Notes under the pieces: model-generated
Database searches by the model: none
Seen by the model: only the letters and a program-made list of their open reading frames with translations
What the model was told of the DNA's origin: nothing
Part shown: positions 57,433 through 64,000 of the stretch, in pieces
How positions within the stretch are numbered: position 1 is the first letter of the stretch
Layout: every line of letters starts with the position of its first letter
Position numbers and translations under genes: made by a program
NCBI GenBank assembly: GCA_900538555.1
Contig: UPYI01000015.1
Coordinates: forward strand, 1-64,000
Direction of reading: 5' to 3'
Origin: an uncultured Porphyromonadaceae bacterium
GTDB taxonomy: Bacteria > Bacteroidota > Bacteroidia > Bacteroidales > Barnesiellaceae
DNA: 64,000 nt

Positions 57433-58285
57433 GTCTTTTTGATAATGATAATATAAGACTCTTTATTTTATCTAACAGAGAATCTTCATTTTCATATCGA
57501 ACCTCATCAATTAAAGGATGCTTTTTCGTGTTAATAACATCTCGTTTTCCATCAAAATATGCAGTAGCTTTGGCATACCCGTTTTCCCTACTAAGTTTCA
57601 ACATACCACCTAAAAAAGTTTTTTTCTTTAATTTTATAGGCTTTTTGGGGGTCCCTGATACTTTTGTTGAAATGACAGATACTTCGCTTTCTTTCATTTG
57701 CTCGTCTATGATGGCTTCCCATTCATCATTATTATCATTGTTTGTATATGATACTTTGATTTCTAAATTGGTTAATTGTACTGCATTAAAGATCTTTTCA
57801 ATAGCATCTTCTGTCGCTATAATATTAACTTTTACATTCTCACCTTTGTTCTTATCTGTAACGTTATTTAATGCATCTTCAAAAAAATGGGCTATTTGGG
57901 ATGAAGATGTATTGGCATCTTCAAATATTGCTAAACGATGTGCTTGTGGCAAAAAGAAATATTCCCATTCTTTTGAGTTGGGATTTAGGTTAGGATTGAT
58001 ATTTACATCTTCAATTTCTTCTGTTTCCTCATTAAACCACCCTTCTTCATTTAGTTTTGTATAGTTAATTAATGAACCATAGATTAATCCATCATGCTCA
58101 TATAAAGTCCTTATCCTTGTATTTTTATCTGAATATGTGTTTATACGGATTTTTTTTTCTTTTACTGCTTTAAATAACTCAGTGTATCTTTCTGGAGATT
58201 GACACTCTTCTGGGTAGATAGTAATATTGTACAATCTGATTTTCTTTGATTGTTCTTTTTGATTTTTGTGAGTATATTTATCCAT
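57425..58285 (-). CDS. DUF4747-like protein, first gene of the AT-rich module
   Basis: A 286-residue soluble protein, very AT-rich in codon use. IRLYNITIYPEECQSPERYT near residue 16, the LIYGSLINYTKLNEEGWFN segment and the C-terminal ENGYAKATAYFDGKRDVI followed by KHPLIDEVRY resemble DUF4747, recalled from memory and not checked. No nuclease or NTPase motif is seen. It has its own promoter (TTG, 19 bases, TATATTTG at 58318-58311) and is coupled to the membrane protein downstream. Position on a mobile island makes a defence or toxin-like role possible, not shown. Confidence 0.7.
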   Translation of the reverse strand: MDKYTHKNQKEQSKKIRLYNITIYPEECQSPERYTELFKAVKEKKIRINTYSDKNTRIRTLYEHDGLIYGSLINYTKLNEEGWFNEETEEIEDVNINPNLNPNSKEWEYFFLPQAHRLAIFEDANTSSSQIAHFFEDALNNVTDKNKGENVKVNIIATEDAIEKIFNAVQLTNLEIKVSYTNNDNNDEWEAIIDEQMKESEVSVISTKVSGTPKKPIKLKKKTFLGGMLKLSRENGYAKATAYFDGKRDVINTKKHPLIDEVRYENEDSLLDKIKSLILSLSKRHE

Positions 58286-58310
58286 TTGAATTAATTTTAT
58301 GATTATTCCG

Positions 58311-58340
58311 CAAATATAATAAAAAAGTGTAAAAAATCAA
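58311..58340 (-). promoter_or_regulatory. Promoter of the DUF4747-like module
   Basis: Minus strand TTG (58340-58338), 19-base spacer, TATATTTG (58318-58311), 26 bases upstream of the ATG. Confidence 0.65.
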
Positions 58341-58540
58341 GAGGCTAAGCATAAGCAGTTAAGAATTTGTTGATCACTTCGTTTTTCTTATAGTATGGAA
58401 GTTTCGTATTATGTAGTAAAAAGAAATTTTATTGATTTTATTAAGTACATAAGCTATAATTTTATCATTTTACTTATTAAAGTACGGTATTATAGCTGAC
58501 GTCTTTTCTTCTTGCGTTTCTGTACTTGTAATACTCCTGT

Positions 58541-59302
58541 TTGTATAACCATGTTGTTGTAATCAACAATAATACGACAATGGAACAGTTGCAGCATTTC
58601 TATGAGGTGTGCAAGGAGCGGTGGGGAATCACCGCACTGCAAATCTTCATCCACCGTGACGAAGGGCATTACGGCACTCCCGGAGAGACCGGCACATGGA
58701 AGCCCAACCTTCACGCCCATATCGTATGGGACTGGATGAACCACGACACCGGTAAATCCTGCAAGCTGGACGAGAAAGCCATGAGCGACATGCAGACGCT
58801 TTTGGCTGAGTGTCTTGACATGGAAAGGGGCAGCTCAAAGGAGCAGACGGGAAAGGAGCATCTTGAACGCGCTGACTTCATTCTTGCCAAGCAGAAGCAG
58901 GAAGCCGAACAGGTAAAGGCGGAAAAGGAAGCAGCCGAAGCCGACAGGGATGCCACGATCCGTGAAACGGACAATGCCAAATCCGAACATGAAAAACTCC
59001 AAATCGGGAACGAGGAGAAGCAGCGGCGCAGCCTGGAACTTGACAGCGAAATCGCCGAAAAGGAGGAACAGGCACGGGAGATTGACAGGGAGAACACGGA
59101 CAGCATAAAGTCCGGCATCGCCAACTTTTTCGGCAAGGGCAAGTACGCAGCCATCGAGCAGGAGAACGAGAAGCTGAAAGCCGAGAACGAGCATATCAAA
59201 GAAACGTTCCCCGATGCCGTCAGGAAAGAGGTGGCGAAACAGACAAAGGCACTGAGCGAGGCGAAGCGGACGGTCGAACTGGAGCGTGACAGTGTGCCAT
59301 GA
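58541..59302 (+). pseudogene. Mobilisation protein (MobV/Pre-type relaxase), N-terminally truncated fragment
   Basis: The frame starts after a stop at 58529 inside the relaxase domain: YNHVVVINNNTTMEQLQHFY, then the metal-binding HRDEGHYG and NLHAHIVWDW motifs. The first hundred or so residues of the relaxase, with the catalytic part, are missing and there is no ATG before MEQLQ. A long coiled coil follows. The frame ends at 59302 within that coiled coil and continues in the next entry after a -1 shift. Confidence 0.8.
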
Positions 59303-59790
59303 CAATCGCTGACAATTTTGAATCCGAGAGGGACACGGCACTGCGGCAGCTCCGGGAGCAGAAGACCGGGGAACAGCATCGCATCAGCATGGCGGTGAGC
59401 CGGGCAACGGCGGAGAAGGACAAGACCATAGAGCGGTTGCAGGGTGAACTGAAATCGAGCCGGGATATTCTGAACATCATCGCTGACATTCTCTACAAGG
59501 CAAGCGAGGTGTTCAGGCGAGCCATTGAAGCGATTATCCATTTCGCCACAGAACGGCACAAGTCAATATTCTCTCCCTCCGAAGCCGCCGACATCAAGAG
59601 CGTCATGCAGAGCTACGGCGAGACCATCGAGCAGCAGAAAGCGGTCGGCGCATGGCTCTGTGACTATGCGGAACACCGACAGCCCTTTGATGAAATAAAA
59701 CATCGCCATACACTCAATGAGGTTGGCGATGTCGCGGGAGGTCGGTATGACTGGAAGGTTGAGAGAGGGCGAGGCGGAATCAGCCTGTAA
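59299..59790 (+). pseudogene. Mobilisation protein C-terminal fragment
   Basis: This frame takes up the coiled coil that the previous fragment leaves at 59302 (DNFESERDTALRQLREQK), continues to an ASEVFRRAIEAIIHFATERH helix and ends GRGGISL. The ATG overlaps the previous stop (ATGA), so coupled translation is conceivable, but the broken relaxase upstream makes a simple frameshift more likely. Confidence 0.7.
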
Positions 59791-59892
59791 TCCTTTTTTC
59801 ACAATCCTCTTTTCAAAATAGTGCTTGGGAAGCATATATTTTGGCTTCTTTGTAGCACTTTTGATATTTATGCTTTGACTGTTTGCTCGAAG

Positions 59893-60456
59893 TTATCTTA
59901 CTTTTGCCCTAATCCGGCTCAGACTTGCCTGCGTTACGCCTAAATAGGTGGCGATACTTCCCAACGGCAATCGCTGTAACAAATCTGGTTCTTTCTCCAA
60001 TAGCTCCTTATACCGTTCCGAAGCGATAGCGGACAACATAGAAATCAGCCGTTCCTCAGTGGCAAGCAGCTCCATCTCCGCATAACGCCGTCCCCAATTG
60101 GCGATGTGCAAGTCTTCCGAAAACAACTCTTTCAGTTTTTTCCTTTTCAATACATATAAGACGGAATCTTCCATCAATTCCATTGTTTCATATCCCGGCT
60201 CGTCATTTACATAGCCTTTCATAGAAACAAGGGTCGCTCCCTCTTTGCCGACCCAAAAAGTAATTTCTTTCCCATCCACCGAAGTATAGGCACGGACAAT
60301 GCCTTGTTTAATGAAAAAGATGTCTTTCTCCACCTTGCCGCATTCCAATACTCGGAATCCTTTGGGATATGAGACTTCTGTCAGGCATTGTCGCAACCTG
60401 TCCAAAGATGCGTCCGGCATGGCATATCTTTGGTTGATGATTTCCTTTATATCCAT
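59893..60456 (-). CDS. Crp/Fnr-family transcriptional regulator
   Basis: A 187-residue protein with a cyclic-nucleotide-type barrel (KGFRVLECGKVEKDIFFIKQGIVRAY) and a C-terminal winged HTH (LPLGSIATYLGVTQASLSRIRAKVR). No Fnr cysteines, so it is not an Fe-S oxygen sensor. It is divergent from the SMR-MFS efflux pair; two direct repeats lie between them (60523-60564), a likely operator. -7 box TAATTTTG at 60487-60480. Confidence 0.92.
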   Translation of the reverse strand: MDIKEIINQRYAMPDASLDRLRQCLTEVSYPKGFRVLECGKVEKDIFFIKQGIVRAYTSVDGKEITFWVGKEGATLVSMKGYVNDEPGYETMELMEDSVLYVLKRKKLKELFSEDLHIANWGRRYAEMELLATEERLISMLSAIASERYKELLEKEPDLLQRLPLGSIATYLGVTQASLSRIRAKVR

Positions 60457-60479
60457 AGTTCATTGCTGTTGTTAGTGTG

Positions 60480-60487
60480 CAAAATTA
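60480..60487 (-). promoter_or_regulatory. -7 box of the Crp/Fnr gene
   Basis: Minus strand TAATTTTG, 24 bases upstream of the ATG. Confidence 0.5.
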
Positions 60488-60522
60488 TAAAATAGCATAC
60501 GGAAACGAGAATAAACAGATGT

Positions 60523-60564
60523 TTTTTGTCAAATGAAAAGTCTGTTTTTGCCAAATGCAAAAAG
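60523..60564. promoter_or_regulatory. Paired candidate operator between the Crp/Fnr and SMR genes
   Basis: TTTTTGTCAAATGAAAAG (60523-60540) and TTTTTGCCAAATGCAAAAAG (60545-60564) are near-identical and start 22 bases apart, two helical turns. The second is a perfect inverted repeat: TTTTTGC, CAAAT, GCAAAAA. It stands just upstream of the SMR -7 box. Confidence 0.6.
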
Positions 60565-60583
60565 CTATTAGGGATTGCTTATT

Positions 60584-60591
60584 TATTTTTG
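60584..60591 (+). promoter_or_regulatory. -7 box of the SMR-MFS operon
   Basis: TATTTTTG, 25 bases before the SMR ATG. Confidence 0.5.
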
Positions 60592-60616
60592 CGCCCGAAT
60601 TTAGTAAATCATAGGT

Positions 60617-60943
60617 ATGAATTGGATAATCTTATTATTGGCAGGATTGTTTGAGGTGAGCCTCACATTCTGTTTAGGGAAAACGAGAGCGGCATCAGGA
60701 GTTGTATTTTATTTGTGGGGAAGCGGTTTCCTTGCCTCTACCGTACTGAGCATGGCTTTGCTTGCCAAAGCAGTACAGACTTTGCCTTTGGGAACTGCGT
60801 ACGCCATTTGGACGGGAATCGGAGCGGTTGGTACGGTTTTGATTGGGATATTCGTTTTCAAGGAACCTGCCACTCCCATCCGGCTTTTCTTCCTCTTCAC
60901 GCTCATTGCATCCTTGATAGGATTGAAAGTCGTGTCATACTGA
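60617..60943 (+). CDS. SMR-family efflux protein (SugE/Gdx-like)
   Basis: A 108-residue four-helix small multidrug resistance protein; it works as an antiparallel dimer exchanging protons for a cation. The membrane Glu is at residue 13 (LLAGLFEVSLTFCLG) and helix 3 has GTAYAIWTGIGAVGTVL. The short form is closer to SugE/Gdx (guanidinium and quaternary ammonium) than to EmrE, but the usual Trp after Glu is absent. It is followed 13 bases on by an MFS exporter. Confidence 0.9.
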   Translation: MNWIILLLAGLFEVSLTFCLGKTRAASGVVFYLWGSGFLASTVLSMALLAKAVQTLPLGTAYAIWTGIGAVGTVLIGIFVFKEPATPIRLFFLFTLIASLIGLKVVSY

Positions 60944-60953
60944 AAGGAGGTGA
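60943..60953 (+). promoter_or_regulatory. Unusually perfect Shine-Dalgarno before the MFS gene
   Basis: AAAGGAGGTGA, complementary to the full anti-Shine-Dalgarno end of 16S rRNA, three bases before the ATG at 60957. Strong SD sequences are rare in Bacteroidetes, and none of the other genes in this window has one like it. Confidence 0.75.
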
Positions 60954-60956
60954 CAA

Positions 60957-62150
60957 ATGAAGTATGAATTAAGGGAGAACCAAGGCATTCCGGTACCTCT
61001 GCTGGCTCTGATGGCAGTTGCTACCGGACTTTCCGTTGCCAACTGCTACTACAACCAACCTTTGTTGGGTAGCATGGCAAAAGATTTCACGGTAAACGAC
61101 TTTTCTGCTAGCATGGTAGCGACACTGACACAGATAGGCTATGTGACCGGACTTGTGTTTGTCATCCCGCTTGGTGATTTGGTCTCACGAAAGAAGCTGA
61201 TATTGACCAATTATATCATATCTTCGTGCGCCTTGCTTGCCATAGCCCTTGCCCCGAACATCTATTGGGTGTGGGGCGCATCATTGCTTGCCGGCGCATC
61301 TTCGGTTATGCCGCAATTTTTCATTCCGTTAGTATCTTACTATTCACCCCCTGCGCACAAGGTGCGTAACGTAGGGATTATACAATCTTGCCTGCTCATA
61401 GGCATTCTTGGTTCACGGGTATTCAGTGGCTTTCTGGCTGATGTATGGGGATGGCGTTCCGTCTATTTTGCGGCTTGCTTGTTTATGCTCGGATGCTTCC
61501 TGATGATTCACAGGATGCTACCCATGCTGTCTGCCAGTTCTCAAGAAAGTTATGCAAGGTTGATGAAATCTTTGTTGCGCCTGCTCTCCCAATACCCGTA
61601 CTTGCGTATAGCATCGCTGAGGGAGGCATTGGCATATGGCTCGTTCTTCGCTTTGTGGAGTTGCCTTGCTTTTCGGATGAAACAGGAACCTTTTTTTGCT
61701 AGCGACGACATTATCGGAGCACTCGGTTTGTGTGGACTGGCAGGTGCATCCGCGGTGGTTTTCATCAGCGGCTACGTCCAAAAGTATGGTGCGAGCTTCT
61801 TCTCTATTGCCGGAGGATGTGTAGTGTTGGCTGCATGGATACTGGCATTTTGGGGGAATGACAGCTATTTGTGGATAATAATTGCTATCTTGCTGATTGA
61901 TGCTGGTATGCAATGCATCCATTTGTCGAATCAAACCAGCGTAGTCGCCCTTGACGCATCTGCCATCAATCGTATCAATACCGTTTATATGACCATTTAC
62001 TTTTTGGGTGGTTCTGCCGGTACATTCGTTTCCGGTCTGTCTTGGCAGCATTATGGGTGGACAGGTGTAGTATGCACGGGAATATTTTTCATAGTGGCTT
62101 CTTTCCTTGTCAATTGCTCAAAACAAAAAGTTGATCCGGCTGGAATGTAA
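60957..62150 (+). CDS. MFS exporter
   Basis: A 397-residue, twelve-helix MFS protein. Motifs: TGLSVANCYYNQPLLGSMAK, helix 2-3 loop PLGDLVSRKKLIL and the helix 5-6 region GILGSRVFSGFLADVWGWR. This form is close to the YnfM/arabinose-efflux type; probably drug or sugar export. It shares an operon with the SMR protein and lies 30 bases upstream of the phosphatase gene. Confidence 0.88.
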   Translation: MKYELRENQGIPVPLLALMAVATGLSVANCYYNQPLLGSMAKDFTVNDFSASMVATLTQIGYVTGLVFVIPLGDLVSRKKLILTNYIISSCALLAIALAPNIYWVWGASLLAGASSVMPQFFIPLVSYYSPPAHKVRNVGIIQSCLLIGILGSRVFSGFLADVWGWRSVYFAACLFMLGCFLMIHRMLPMLSASSQESYARLMKSLLRLLSQYPYLRIASLREALAYGSFFALWSCLAFRMKQEPFFASDDIIGALGLCGLAGASAVVFISGYVQKYGASFFSIAGGCVVLAAWILAFWGNDSYLWIIIAILLIDAGMQCIHLSNQTSVVALDASAINRINTVYMTIYFLGGSAGTFVSGLSWQHYGWTGVVCTGIFFIVASFLVNCSKQKVDPAGM

Positions 62151-62180
62151 CATATTCATTTTATAAATAAATTCGCTCCA

Positions 62181-62627
62181 ATGAAAATCGTATTTGTGTG
62201 TACCGGTAATGCAAGCCGCTCGGCAGTTGCCGAGGTCATTTTGAGAAAAATGATTCAAGAAAAGAATCTTGAGGACATTGAGGTGTCGTCATGTGGAACA
62301 GATGTTCCATACGGACAAGAACGTGAAGGAATCATGTGTCAAATAGCGGCGGAGCATGGATATTCGATGGGTGGTAAGGCTGTGATGATAACTGCGGAAT
62401 TGGTTAATGCAGCAGACCGAATCATTGTTATGACAAGGCAACATAAGACCGAAGTGATACGGTTATTGGATCCATCACATTGGAATTGTATCGCATTATT
62501 TAACGACATCTGTTTCGGAGAATCTTCAGACCTCCCGGATCCTCACTATCAGTCAGCACAGGTATATTACACATGCTTCAATACCATCGAGAAAGGATGT
62601 AGGGAGATAGTCAGGAAATTGAAATAA
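62181..62627 (+). CDS. Low-molecular-weight protein tyrosine phosphatase
   Basis: A 148-residue LMW-PTP. The P-loop is CTGNASRSAVAE (Cys-x5-Arg) at residues 7-13, and the general acid Asp lies in SSDLPDPHYQSAQ. It dephosphorylates tyrosine phosphate or, in ArsC-like relatives, reduces arsenate; here no arsenic genes are present. It sits 30 bases after the MFS gene on the same strand. Confidence 0.92.
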   Translation: MKIVFVCTGNASRSAVAEVILRKMIQEKNLEDIEVSSCGTDVPYGQEREGIMCQIAAEHGYSMGGKAVMITAELVNAADRIIVMTRQHKTEVIRLLDPSHWNCIALFNDICFGESSDLPDPHYQSAQVYYTCFNTIEKGCREIVRKLK

Positions 62628-62779
62628 TCGAACCCTTGTCACCATCTTTAAGTTGTTTTCCGGGAGTTAATGTACCCGGCTTGTTTCTTGGACTGTATAT
62701 AATATTGATTTTCAGCAGTAGTAAGAAATTCCTTGACAATTGATTATCGTTAATTTGCCATCTGCATAAATTTGAATTT

Positions 62780-63955
62780 TTACTTCCACGCTCTGAACAT
62801 CTTATCCCCAATATTCTGCGACACATATTGCATTGGCAACTTTGCATAAATTTCAGTTGTCTTTATTGAGGTATGCCCCATCATAAATTGTAATACCTCT
62901 TTGGATATACCCTGTCCGAGAGCCACCGTACAGGCGAATGTATGGCGGGCAATATGTGTGGTTAATGGGAAAGAACAATTGAGAGCCAAGACTATACCTT
63001 TAAGGAATTGGTTGTGTTTCTGATTGGAGGTTATTTCCATCTTGTAATTGTTACGTTCCAAGATTTTCTGTGTAATTGGTAGAATGGGGGTTACAAACTC
63101 ATTTCCTGTCTTTATACGATGTCCGTCAATGTAATCTTTGCCATCAATGGTGACAACGTGCTGTTCATAATCGAATGATTTGGCATCGCTATATGCCATG
63201 CCTGTAAAAGTCTGGAAGAGAAAGAAGTCAAGATACCTGTTCATTACGGCATCCGTGCTTTCTTCCCGCATCCGGATTAGCTTTTTCACTTGTGCTTCGG
63301 TGAGGTGAGGACGGTCGCTTTTCTCCCCACGTTTATCTTGAAAACGCTCGTATGGATTTTCCTTGATAAGTCCGAGACGGAAAGCTTCAGCTACATACGA
63401 CTTAAACCGTTTGTGATAGTTGTGGATGGCAGCCTGGCTTCTTATGATTGGCTTCCCTTTCATCGTACAGGTTTGCTCCTCCCTTATGAAAAGGTCGAAC
63501 TGATAGATATGTTGCAAGGTTACATCATCAAAGGTTTTGAACTTGTCGAATCGTTCAAGTGCTTTGTATGTGGTTAAATGCCCTTTTCGAGTACCTTCGC
63601 GAAGCGGACGATTATTGATACGTTCCCTGAGCCATGCCATAAAATTACGGCGATTGCCACCGTCTGCACTTAGGTATGTTTTGAATTGGGCAATGGTCAT
63701 ATCATCCTTATTCACCTGCATGGCTATAAGAATATGCTCAAACTCTGTCACTTTCTTTTGGATTTCCTCATTGATAACAACGGCACGCGGATGATTAACC
63801 ACCATTCCATTCTCCCATTGGTCGAGGGTAACGTTATGTCCTGAATGAAAATAACAGCGTTCCCTTTGTAGGCAAACTACGATTTCAATGGCTCCTGCCA
63901 CTGTTGTTGTGGCTTTCTTCTTCCGGTTGAAGAATAATCTGACGTACTTACTCAT
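62780..63955 (-). CDS. Tyrosine recombinase (Bacteroides-type integrase)
   Basis: A 391-residue site-specific recombinase. N-terminal arm-binding domain (RLFFNRKKKATTTVAGAIEI), core-binding helices (about 105-210) and catalytic domain. Active-site residues: Lys in the GHRIKTGNEFV hairpin, HIARH (H-x-x-R), GHTSIKTTEIYAKL (His and nucleophile Tyr). The first Arg of the usual TGLR motif is replaced (TGMAYSD), as is reported for IntDOT-like enzymes. It should insert an element at a short core site, probably the tRNA 3' end at 56.55 kb or another copy beyond the window. Confidence 0.93.
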   Translation of the reverse strand: MSKYVRLFFNRKKKATTTVAGAIEIVVCLQRERCYFHSGHNVTLDQWENGMVVNHPRAVVINEEIQKKVTEFEHILIAMQVNKDDMTIAQFKTYLSADGGNRRNFMAWLRERINNRPLREGTRKGHLTTYKALERFDKFKTFDDVTLQHIYQFDLFIREEQTCTMKGKPIIRSQAAIHNYHKRFKSYVAEAFRLGLIKENPYERFQDKRGEKSDRPHLTEAQVKKLIRMREESTDAVMNRYLDFFLFQTFTGMAYSDAKSFDYEQHVVTIDGKDYIDGHRIKTGNEFVTPILPITQKILERNNYKMEITSNQKHNQFLKGIVLALNCSFPLTTHIARHTFACTVALGQGISKEVLQFMMGHTSIKTTEIYAKLPMQYVSQNIGDKMFRAWK

Positions 63956-63958
63956 AAT

Positions 63959-64000
63959 GGTAACACATTTGTGAGATTGGTAACACAGCTACGGTAACAC
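63959..64000 (-). repeat. Three direct repeats upstream of the integrase
   Basis: GGTAACAC at 63959-63966, 63979-63986 and 63993-64000, starts 20 and 14 bases apart. They lie right against the integrase start, so they could be arm sites, an autoregulatory operator or part of an att site. The array may go on beyond the window. Confidence 0.7.

Noticed and set aside
56788..58285. Naming the two-gene module as Kiwa
   Set aside because: The layout is similar, but I see no sequence feature that ties the proteins to KwaA or KwaB.
58711..59559. A long minus-strand frame (282 codons) opposite the mobilisation gene
   Set aside because: It is Ser/Phe/Ala-rich nonsense opposite a recognisable coiled coil; coding signal is on the plus strand.
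1..64000. CRISPR arrays, rRNA operons and insertion sequences
   Set aside because: No regular repeat-spacer pattern, no rRNA sequence and no transposase gene were found on either strand.

Overview
The window reads as chromosomal DNA of a gut-type Bacteroidales bacterium. The grounds are Bacteroidetes-only families (DUF4290, DUF5686, PepSY-like PF11396), a long-tailed S16, many promoters of the Bacteroidetes form TTTG-N19/20-TAnnTTTG, weak ribosome binding sites almost everywhere, and a Bacteroides-type integrase and mobilisation gene. I cannot fix the genus from the sequence alone. I saw no rRNA gene, intact tRNA gene, CRISPR array or insertion sequence.

Layout. 0-13.1 kb: promoter-bearing tandem repeats, a flavin reductase whose lipoprotein signal is one base out of frame, a PP2C phosphatase/TPR membrane pair, rpsP, an ArsC/Spx-like protein, a PepSY-like protein, ferritin, a CYTH protein, a large DUF5686 outer-membrane protein, an HExxH membrane protein, and a DUF2148-aguA-aguB operon that turns agmatine into putrescine. 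13.1-28 kb: a small acidic protein, ppdK, a 23S rRNA uracil methyltransferase, an MFS transporter with a small membrane partner, the yicC-gmk-nadD-DUF5063-exonuclease operon and, divergently, tsaB-DUF4290-murA-rimM. 28-35.3 kb: one long minus-strand thiamine operon (thiD-thiS-tenI/thiE-like-thiE-thiG-thiC-orphan-thiH-thiF) behind a clear TPP riboswitch. 35.4-42.8 kb: a PAS/LuxR-type regulator, an exported GH13 protein with degenerate catalytic motifs, an MFS transporter, a zinc alcohol dehydrogenase and an AT-rich two-gene restriction-modification module. 43-53.4 kb: a redox cluster with three exported flavodoxins, a YqhD-like alcohol dehydrogenase, a cupin/CMD fusion, an alpha/beta hydrolase, a Tat-signal aldo/keto reductase, an acetyltransferase, two whole AraC regulators and two AraC pieces. 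53.6-56 kb: two envelope proteins of unknown role.

56.55-64 kb looks like a mobile island. It begins at a 16-bp remnant of a tRNA 3' end, then holds a strongly AT-rich two-gene module (a DUF4747-like protein plus a four-helix membrane protein; a defence role is possible but unproven), a broken mobilisation gene, a Crp/Fnr regulator divergent from an SMR/MFS efflux pair, a low-molecular-weight phosphatase and a tyrosine recombinase preceded by three GGTAACAC repeats at the window edge.

Two dispersed repeat families run through the whole window. One (about 85 bp units, at 5-220, 3334-3440, 13134-13165, 20781, 35387, 46617 and 56101) often carries a consensus promoter. The other is a 121-122 bp element with inverted ends linked to a strong hairpin (two full copies, two truncated ones). 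These repeats, the out-of-frame lipoprotein signal, the exported flavodoxin cluster, the degenerate amylase and the AT-rich two-gene module are the observations most worth following up.
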